DNA from: Triglochin maritima
Lineage: Eukaryota > Streptophyta > Magnoliopsida > Alismatales > Juncaginaceae
Assembly (NCBI GenBank): GCA_963682175.1
Contig: OY821772.1
Location: 49,870,925 to 49,934,924 of the forward strand
DNA length: 64,000 bases
Direction: 5' to 3'
Numbering within the stretch: position 1 is the stretch's first letter; the number at the start of each line of letters is the position of its first letter. This document shows, piece after piece, positions 56,097 to 64,000 of the stretch. The translations under genes were made by a program, and so were the position numbers. A model generated the notes under the pieces. It had not been told where the DNA came from and did not search any database. It was given only the letters and a program-made list of their open reading frames with translations.

Positions 56097-59000
56097 ATGG
56101 CGATCGTCGACGACACCCAACCCCAGATCGTCGAGGTCCCGAAAGAAACGAAGGATCTCGTCACCCCCGCCCCCGCGGAGCACCTGAATGAGACCCTTGC
56201 TGTGGTTCCCAAACCCCACCTCTCCGGCGCCGCGCCGATCCTCCGGCCCCACCACGATCGGGAGGAAGGGAAGGTCGAATCGAATGGAGGTGAGGAGAAG
56301 AAGAGGGACATGAGGGAGTTGGAGGAGCTGCTGTCGAAGCTGAATCCGATGGCGGAGGAGTTCGTCCCCCCTTTGCTTGCTAACCACCACGGATCTGGGG
56401 TTGTCAGGGGGTTCGGGAACGGTTTCCATCAGCTTCCGGGAAATGCGAACGGGAATGGGTATGGGAATGGTGGTAGGAGGGTGAGTGCGTTTGCCTTCTT
56501 GCGAGTTTTGATTTTTCTTTTCTTTTGGTTGTTTGATGTTGTTTGGACTTGCAGAAGAAGAACGGGTATGGTCAGGGGAAGCGGATGAACAACCGGACCA
56601 GTATGGCGCAGCGCGAGGAGATTATCAGGAGAACTGTTTATGTTTCCGATATCGATCAGCAGGTAGTTATATTCCTGATTTTTGTTTTTCTAAATCTGAG
56701 TGGAAAAAAATATTTTCCTCAGTGCTGGAATAGTCAAGACCAGATTGAACCTCCATGTCGTATTCTAGGTTTGATTGGAATGTAGTGGATAATATTATCG
56801 AGGAAATGTTATGGAAGAAGTTTTGTTAGATGGTGTTGTGGTTGTGCAGGTCACGGAGGAACATCTCGCGACACTCTTCATCAACTGTGGGCAGGTAGGA
56901 TTGACCGTGTTTAGTCACAATCCCATTTTTACCAATTTGTATCGGTTAGTCATGAGTTTGCTGAAATATTTCATCTGACACACGAAGGTTGTTGACTGCC
57001 GTATATGTGGTGATCCCAATTCCGTTCTTCGTTTTGCTTTCATTGAGTTCATGGATGAAGGTACCATTCTTGTTAACCTATTCGTCTTTTATGTGGACCA
57101 TTTATTATGTTAATGTTATTTTGGTTTCCGTTAACCACAGAGGGTGCAAGAGCTGCTTTGAACATGGCAGGTACAATGCTTGGTTACTACCCAGTTAGAG
57201 TGGTTCCTTCAAAAACTGCAATTGCACCTGTTAATCCAACATTTTTGCCACGGGTTAGTAAACTTGAAAACCAGCAGTTCTAATATAGTTCAGAGCCTGA
57301 GCCTTCGTAGGAAGCTAACTGTTGTGTTTCTTTAGTCTGAGGATGAGCGTGAGATGTGCACAAGGACTATTTATTGTACAAATATAGATAAAAGGGTATG
57401 TCGTTGACTTCTTGTCATTTGTTGTATTGAATATCATTACGTTCCTAGTTTTCCCATTGTATTTTTTCTTATTGGTGGTATAGCAATTGTTGACTAACTG
57501 TTAGTTGTTTGTTCTACCTGTCCTAAAGATTACTCAAGCAGATGTTAAGCTGTTCTTTGAAACAGTGTGTGGAGAGGTTGGTCACTGCCTATTGGTGTAG
57601 CATTTTACTTTCTTTAAGGTGTCAAATTTCTGCCGCAAGACTAGCAGTTCGTTTTTTTTTCAGGTGTATCGCTTGAGACTGCTTGGAGACTACAACCATT
57701 CCACTCGTATTGCTTTTGTAGAATTCATGTCGGTAAGTGTTCCTTTCTGGATGCATTGTTTTGGAGTTTGAATCACATCCATTTCCAAATTATGTAACTT
57801 TTGCTTGCACAATACAATTCCTAGGTTTCTTAGGGGAATATATACTTTTTGTTTACAGACCAACTAATTACTATGCACATTCCCCTCGGACCACAAACGA
57901 GCTAGAGTAATTATGTTATGGTTGTTGGTCAGTTACTCATACCTTACCACTTGTAGTTGGTTCAACTGTAAGAACTTATTTTTAAATTTTGACATGGTTC
58001 TCCCTCATTGATCTTGGGACAATAACAAAGCATTCTGAAGTAGATAACCCTGTGCAAAGCGAAAGTATCTCATACAATTGTTGGTGCTATGTGAGGTTTA
58101 CTTAAAAAGGTCTTGAAAAGGAAATTTAAAAACTCTTCAACATGAAAAAGATATAAAGCCCACAGGCATAAGTGGACACGCTAGACACAAGTGGCCTTTG
58201 ATAAAACTAAACATGATAGTGTTGAAACTGGTGTTGATTGATTAGAATTGGAGAGCAAATATGACAGTGTAAGTTGAAGGGCAACATCTTTAAGTGAATA
58301 AGACATCCAGATTGGCAGTCATAAAAATGAAAATATTATTGTTGTTCAAGAATGAAATGGAAATTTATGGAAGTTGGTCCTAGTCAAGGTATTGAGCTTC
58401 ACATTCATAGCAGAAGTGGTTAAACACACTTTTTTATTTCATTCGGATTTTCATGCAAGAATTTTACCGTATTAAAACCGGTGTGGCTATTCTTTTAGGA
58501 TAGGATGCATTAGTCCTTGATTATACAAAACACTTGCCTGCACACATTCAGTCCATGCTTATATTATTTTGGGGCTTTGTAACAGTGTTATGGTTGTATG
58601 GTACCTCAAATACAGTCTTTTGGAATCTGATTTTGGTGATGCAAGAAAATTAGTCATATTCTAAATAAGTTGAATTGGTTTGGACAAAATAGACAACATA
58701 CTCAATAAAAATAATATCTCAGAGGACTTGATGAAGACGAGGGATGCTTTAAGTACAGAAACTGATGTTGACTAATATCTTGGGACTTGCCTACAAGAAA
58801 ACCGTAGGGATCTATTTTGCATCAACAATCCTCCTATAGTGGCAGCTAAGATTGGATGCAGGTGTGTTTCGAAGTCCTTCACAAAGGAGAACTAATGTCA
58901 TAACCTGCTGGTGGCTGTTCTAACTCTTAAGCCTGAAAATGGGAAATGAGTGCAATCTCATTCACTTTTAATAACCATTCCGTGTTATTATTCAAATGGC

Positions 59001-59343
59001 GTGTTAGATATATTTTTCCTGTTAGTATCTAAGAAAGCCAGAAGCCTTATCATAGTTGACGCTGCATGGTAAACTATAGGGCTAAACTGCACTTGATCGT
59101 ATCGCGCTGTTTAAGTACAAATGTCTTTTTTACAGGCTCATAGTGCAATACAAGCACTTAACTGCAGTGGTGTGGTTTTGGGATCGTTACCGATAAGGTA
59201 CATCCTCTTAAACAACCCAAAATGAATCATCTAGTTGTTTCCATAACCTTATCTAATCACTAGATTTCTTTTCTGTGGGTTACAGAATTAGTCCATCAAA
59301 GACTCCAGTCCGTCCACGTGCACCTCGCCCTTCCATGCATTGA
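56097..59343 (+). CDS. PABP-interacting RNA-binding protein of the CID8-13 family, 10 exons
   Basis: Exons: 56097-56480, 56555-56662, 56850-56894, 56988-57060, 57141-57253, 57336-57395, 57529-57576, 57664-57732, 59136-59197, 59286-59343. The sum is 1020 bp (339 codons plus stop), all GT-AG and phase-consistent. A PAM2 motif (79-92, LSKLNPMAEEFVPP) should bind the MLLE domain of poly(A)-binding protein. A Gly/Asn-rich basic linker (RRKKNGYGQGKRMNNR) looks like a nuclear signal. Two RRMs follow: RNP2 VYVSDI (about 156) with RNP1 RFAFIEF (194-200), and RNP2 IYCTNI (about 253) with RNP1 RIAFVEF (292-298). PAM2, basic region and two RRMs are the exact architecture of Arabidopsis CID8-13. It probably acts in mRNA regulation, shuttling between nucleus and cytoplasm. 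Intron 8 is unusually long (1.4 kb). Synteny favours CID11/CID12. Confidence 0.93.
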
Positions 59344-60424
59344 AATTTGCTGGTTTCATGAGGCGAAATGATAGTACGACAATATATAGCAGATATATAC
59401 ATGTGTACACAAACGTTCTGGTCGGCAACTTTTTTCCCCTAGTTTATTATCCTTGTAGCTTTGGCTCGAACTGAAAGGACGCTTTTGGATGTTCTGGTGA
59501 TGTTTGAGACTTATTTAATCTCTGGCATTTCTTATCTCAGTTTACTGAACTGTGATGTTTTTTTCATTAGCCCTTGAAGCAAGCATGGTAGTTGTCATCA
59601 CAGAAATTCACGACTCGTTCGGCTTGTTTCTTTAGCGTGTCTGTCCATGTTCCAGTTGCTTTCACATTTTAAACACATCTAACTCGGTAGAGTGGATGTC
59701 TCAAACAGTTACAAAGTAGTAGTGTAAAACTATCTTTGTCTCAGAATATGGATCTAGATTCTAAACAGGTATTTGTTAACAAATACAAGTGCTTAAACCA
59801 GTTTTCCTCATCAATGTCAAAACATGTCCTTGATATGCAATGGGATGGTTTATGTTACCTGCAAAACAGGTTTTTTCGGATTTTGGTTTACAAAACAATT
59901 CGTTTAATGAAATAGGAGCAACTAGGATTTGGGTTGCAATTCTGTAATGGGCAAGTCCTTTATAAACGGCTTGCTTAGTTAAATACATTAATTGCCAGGT
60001 CTAGGCACAGAAGGTTCCTTTTATGTCAGGCAAACTGCCTTAGTAATTCAGAGTATACGGCCTTTTTAGTTTATTTTGAAAAATGAAGTCTTTAGAGTTT
60101 CTTGTGTTCGGATGTTATTGATTTCTTAGTTTCCTTGCATTTAGGATCTCGGACCTCCGTTGTCTCCGAGGGCATTTGATTTTCAGGAGAATCACTTTCT
60201 TTTTTTAATAAAAAATGATTTATGGACTCTTTTTAACCCATTTTTAACAACGATCCTGACGTGAAGAGATGATTCATTCAAGTTGAATACACGTGGAGTT
60301 TTTTATCAACTATTTAATTTATTTTCAAAATTAATAATGTGGTAATTTAGACGTCCATTGGTTTCTTAATGCACGTGACTATTGACATTCCAAGATGCGT
60401 AAATGTGTGTTCCTTGCGAGATTG
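59344..60424. other. 3' flank of the CID gene
   Basis: The first 200-500 bp are probably 3' UTR. Nothing else recognisable. Confidence 0.4.
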
Positions 60425-60557
60425 TTGTGTCTGACGTAGGACTGACGTATGTCCAGTGCTAGACTGATGTGTCTCATGCTGACGCGGGACTAGTGCGTCC
60501 TACATCAAACTTTTGTCCCTTGTAGGATTAGTGTTTCCCACGTAGGACTGATGTGCG
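60425..60557. repeat. Degenerate tandem repeat, unit about 30 bp
   Basis: Blocks of the type GTAGGACTGACGTATGTCC, CTAGACTGATGTGTCTC and GTAGGACTGATGTGCG follow one another. After the MITE at 60558-61437 the same phrase continues (GATGTGCATCCCTTGCAGGACTGGTGTGTGTCC, described as two halves GATGTGCATCCC and GCAGGACTGGTGTGTG), so the MITE landed inside the repeat. Confidence 0.6.
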
Positions 60558-61437
60558 TAGGGGTGTAACTAGGGCAGATATTACCGGTTTACCTGTCATA
60601 TTTAATAAGCAAGTATGGGTATAATTTTTGTATCCATTTAAAAAATTATACATGTTTACTCATATTTGATTTACCGGTTTAAAAATGTAGCGGGTACGAG
60701 TATACATCTACCCATACATGTTTACTCGTTTAATTATTTAAGGGTTAATTACAGTTTGATATCACTTTGCACCCGGAACTTTCAAAGCTCACAGTTAACC
60801 CCTATGTACTTGCATTGAATCTGACTCAAATTTCAACCAAATGTAACATCATTTTTTATCTGAACTTTTACTACTAGAGATACAACAAAAAAATTGTTAA
60901 AAAGACAATAAATGTGGGTTTAAATAATGGATTTTTAAAGTTCATGAGACAAACTGTTACAAAAACGAAAGTTGAAGAGAAGTAACTGTCAACTTTGAAA
61001 GTTCAATGAGGCAAAATGATATCAATGCATAGTTCAGGGGGTCAAACCGTAATTAACCCATTATTTAATTAGTATATAAAATAAGATATAATTATAGTTA
61101 AAGTAATAAAAAGTGGGGGGTTTTGTTGGTTTTTGTTGGCAAAAGTGGTTTGTTTGTGATTAAATTGGTGATTTCTCATCGTTTTGGTTTAATTCATAAC
61201 GTCGAAAACAATAAATTTAGTATTTTTTGGGCTTAAATACTTCTTATCCAATGATTAGATTCTTCCAAGTTACGTTTTGTTGACAAAAGTTATACTTGCA
61301 ATATCTGTTATACTCGCTCCATACTCGTTTATTAAACGTGTATGAGACTGGTGCAAGTATAATAATTTTTAAACGAGAATATACTTGTACCCGTTTAGTT
61401 AGACGGATAAAACCATACCTGTCACATTTACACCCTA
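60558..61437. mobile_element. hAT-type MITE F, 880 bp including a nested MITE
   Basis: The termini are TAGGGGTGTAACTAGGG and TGTCACATTTACACCCTA. Flanking 8-mers GATGTGCG and GATGTGCA differ at one base. Because the host sequence is itself a repeat, the duplication alone is weaker evidence here than for the other copies. The interior has ACCCATAC, ACTCGT and CGGGTACGAGTATAC motifs near both ends. A separate MITE (60742-61059) sits inside; without it the element is about 550 bp. Confidence 0.78.
60742..61059. mobile_element. MITE with 9-bp target duplication (Mutator-like), nested in MITE F
   Basis: The inverted termini GGGTTAATTACAGTTTGA and TCAAACCGTAATTAACCC match at 17 of 18 bases. The flanks ATTATTTAA (60733-60741 and 61060-61068) are a perfect 9-bp duplication. 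A duplication of 9-11 bp is characteristic of Mutator-like elements. It is 318 bp with no coding sequence. Degenerate relatives are at 26034-26340 and possibly 24600-24830. Confidence 0.88.
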
Positions 61438-61699
61438 GATGTGCATCCCTTGCAGGACTGGTGTGTGTCCTATGCGAACATGTTGTAAATTCTTTGCATT
61501 TATAGTGTCTTACATTACTTGGATATAAATACTTTCTTACTTAAGTGGAAATCATATTTTTAAATAATAATATGAAAAACATAAAGGTACGTGACTCCTT
61601 TGGAACGGTCAAATAAGTTGAAATTTGGAAATTCCAAAAAAGAAATAGCAGTAATAATATAGGTGTTGTAGTTTACCTTTGAATATATGATTAAAATAT

Positions 61700-63290
61700 T
61701 TGTGGGAGAAAACAGACGTTCGGTCGACCAAAAGGAGTCTGTCAACTGGACGTGTGTTTTGGCTCGTCCAGGAAAAGTGTTTGTTGTTTTTCGATCGACC
61801 GGTACTTCAGTTCCGGTCAACCGAGGGAGTCCTGGAGTGCGCTACGGTTTTAAGTTTGGTTGACCGTTCGAGACATTTTTTGAAGGGAATGTGTTCTAAA
61901 AGTTTTACTTTTAAATGCCAATTATTATGAATTGAATGAGAAATCATTTTGTTCCTTGTTTATGTTATTCGTCTTTTAGAAGTGTTAAAGAAGAGACTAT
62001 TGGTCCTTAACCGTAGAGCTCTAAAAGATATTGGTTTACATAAAACAAAAGATATTCGCAATCATGGTAATTAACATGGGACATTAATTACCGAGTTAAG
62101 ATTGTCGTGTTGGTCATAGATCATTGTAGCTCTACAAGTGAGTGACGACACGGGTATGCAAAAGAGGAAAATATTACTTTTGTATACTGAATAGACCTAA
62201 TAAGTAAAATATTATAGAAATGTGTTTCTGTGTCATTAATATTTTACTGTGTCTTCGGTCCTTTGATATGAGACTTATATCCGATCGCTTAAGAAGTTCT
62301 TAATTAGACTAGTGTCTTGAGCTATCGATGAGTGTAGTGTAAAGACATTAGTTGGTTAAGCATAACTTTCGTTGGAGAAGATAGTTAGTCAAAAGATTAT
62401 CATTGCCCCTCTTAATTGAGTGATGATATTAATGGGTCCCTTGATAAAGCAAAATTATAATGTGCACAATGTGATTTGAGTTAAATCACATATTTATAAC
62501 TAGCTTAAAGAGATCAAGAAATGAATACTAATACAAAGATGACACAATACTACTTTGTGTGTATTCTTAATATCATGAGGCAAGGGACGGACACAAGTGG
62601 TGCACTCCATCACTAAAAGGATCGGGTTTTGGTTCGAGTGGAATTAAGACATCTAACTAATTGGGAGCTATAATGTGTAGCTAGATACCGCTTATAGCTT
62701 ATGATATTAAGTTCTTAATATCACTGCCAACTTAGTTTAGATCCTCCTATAGGTCACACCACAAAACTGGGAAACAAGAAATGAGGATTTTGAGTTCATA
62801 AGATGTGTCGGGTTTCATGTAGAAAATGTGACACATGTGGTGAACAAGCAAAATCAAAATTATGTTGTGATTAATAACATAATTAGAATCTAAAATTAAA
62901 TTCATATGTGATGTAAATATTATGGGGTGTAATGATTGATCATTACATAGGATAACATGTTACATAAGTTGTAAATTTACTACTAATCCCGAAATGTCAA
63001 ATTTTGTAGGGGTTAAACCGATGTTTGACAAGTCTGCAGAACAGTGCTCAAACGGTCGACCGGTTAGCAGTAAACGGTCGATCGATCGGGCACGGTCGAC
63101 CGGACATGTCTCGACCGATAACAGGGAATTTTCATCTGTTCGAACGGTCGACCGAACATTGCGATGGAATAATTCCTATTACGAACGGTCGACCGAGTTA
63201 TTGAACGGTCGACTGAAACTTGGTTCGAGCTGTCGACCGAACATCCAAACGGTCGACCGAGATCATGGGCAAGGGGTTGCACATGAATAT
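61700..63290 (+). mobile_element. LTR-like sequence with GGTCGACC motifs, ends not resolved
   Basis: Motifs such as CGGTCGACC and GATCGACCGG occur at 61720-61880. A dense cluster of CGGTCGACCG sites occurs at 63050-63265 (near 63054, 63094, 63145, 63184 and 63253). A TATA-like TATAAATA at 63308-63315 follows the second cluster by about 45 bp, the order seen in U3 of the nested LTR at 49.1 kb. No coding sequence is seen between 61900 and 63000. LTR ends could not be fixed and the element probably continues past the window. Confidence 0.45.
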
Positions 63291-63307
63291 GTAATTTGGA
63301 GAGAGCT

Positions 63308-63315
63308 TATAAATA
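63308..63315 (+). promoter_or_regulatory. TATA-like box after the GGTCGACC cluster
   Basis: TATAAATA follows the last CGGTCGACCG site by about 45 bp and is followed by a CT-rich leader (TTCTCTCTCCATAATTC). This suggests an LTR or gene promoter reading rightward. A second TATATAAA is at 63845-63852. Confidence 0.4.
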
Positions 63316-63319
63316 CAAG

Positions 63320-64000
63320 TTTATCTCATTACCCCATTAATCTAATTCATTACTTCTTGTGCAAAAATTCTCTCTCCATAATTCTCCACGAAAATCCCTT
63401 AATTCTTAAGTTTAGTTTTAGTTCTTAAGAGATCATCTTCTCAAGGGAATTAAAGAAGGGTTAGTAATTAGATTCTAAACCCTATCGGAGATTGAGAGAC
63501 TAGCTTCCCTCTCTCCGATCTTGTTTAGAGTTTGGTGAATACTTGGAGGCATCCGGCGCGGCGAGAAACATCCCCAACGTCTCCGAATCTGTAAGAAGTT
63601 TTAGAGAACTTCTAGGTATTAATTTCGGAGCCCATATTTGTTTTAATAAAGTTTTGAAACTAGTTATTGAAACAAATTGATGCATGCGTGAAATAAATCA
63701 TAGAAAATTGTAAATTGATCCTTATTGTGCATAAAAATTTCGAAAATATATATGTACAATTAAACATGAAATCCTACAGTTTTACCCACATTTTGCACTT
63801 TTCTCCACGCGATTTTGGTGCAATCAATATTTGTTTTGGCCTACTATATAAAGGCAATTCCATACCCTTTTGTAATAGAACAATTTCTATTGTCTACTTT
63901 GCATTCTTGAGAGAAAAGACAGATAGCACCCTTGTGGATTCAGTGTGAGCAAATTCAACAGGGTATTCTCGTCGGTTGATCGTGTGTTCTGTAAGTCTCT
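63320..64000. other. Right-end sequence, unassigned
   Basis: Leader-like CT-rich sequence, then AT-rich DNA with a second TATA-like box at 63845. It may be the R/U5 part of an LTR or the 5' region of an element that continues outside the window. No gene is supported. Confidence 0.3.

Noticed and set aside
55920..56588. A longer protein running from 55920 through exon 1 of the CID gene and its first intron
   Set aside because: The upstream codons lie in the leader just after the TATA box, and the 3' part reads through the intron past a GTGAGT donor. The ATG at 56097 and splicing at 56480 give the conserved CID architecture.
60550..61445. Accepting the GATGTGCG/GATGTGCA duplication of MITE F as decisive on its own
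   Set aside because: The same phrase occurs in the host tandem repeat, so the duplication could be pre-existing. The call rests mainly on the matching termini and the shared TAGGG group features.

Overview
This window is nuclear DNA of a flowering plant. Three genes are split by many GT-AG introns and encode plant-specific domain combinations: a DUSP-containing ubiquitin-specific protease, a PHD-finger protein, and a PAM2 plus two-RRM CID protein. The non-genic DNA is dominated by plant-type satellite, solo LTRs and MITEs. I cannot place the species, and nothing seen points to bacterial, viral or organellar origin.

Layout. 1-15386: a tandem satellite of about 149-bp monomers, open at the left edge of the window. 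It includes a higher-order repeat block (about 5170-13110) in which seven monomers form a 1009-bp unit with deletion variants of 977 and 939 bp. A SINE-like piece interrupts the array near 14.4-14.6 kb. 15.4-17.1 kb: a gene relic on the minus strand with a leader-like GC-rich region and one PMP22/Mpv17-like first exon, which breaks off before the satellite. 17639-19333: a solo LTR with a perfect 5-bp target duplication. 19359-20557: one decayed and one intact two-exon defensin-like (cysteine-rich secreted peptide) gene, both minus strand. 20.9-23.74 kb: a decayed PIF/Harbinger-like element carrying an ORF1-type gene, itself hit by a hAT MITE.

26800-34374 (minus): a complete 13-exon ubiquitin-specific protease of 927 codons. 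36521-44250 (minus): a complete 9-exon PHD-finger protein of 1118 codons. 56097-59343 (plus): a complete 10-exon CID8-13-type RNA-binding protein of 339 codons. From memory of Arabidopsis gene order, UBP9/UBP10 - PHD - CID12 on chromosome 4 and UBP11 - PHD - CID11 on chromosome 1 are the same trio, so this looks like an old conserved gene block opened up by transposons. The 12 kb between the PHD and CID genes holds a direct duplication with a MITE in one copy only, a solo LTR with a second solo LTR nested inside it, a deletion derivative of the Harbinger-like element, and two more hAT MITEs. The right end (60.4-64 kb) has a MITE nested in a MITE and LTR-like sequence running off the window.

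Most interesting non-genic signals: (1) a 13-bp dyad containing bZIP/as-1-type TGACGT cores in the satellite monomer, with paired changes in at least two monomer lineages; (2) clusters of the palindrome GGTCGACC in LTR-like elements of at least two, probably three, families; (3) six hAT-type MITEs with nearly the same TAGGG termini but six different internal short-repeat vocabularies, plus a seventh, CAGTG-ended one; (4) a natural filled-site/empty-site pair for one MITE. Exon boundaries and all coordinates were worked out by eye.
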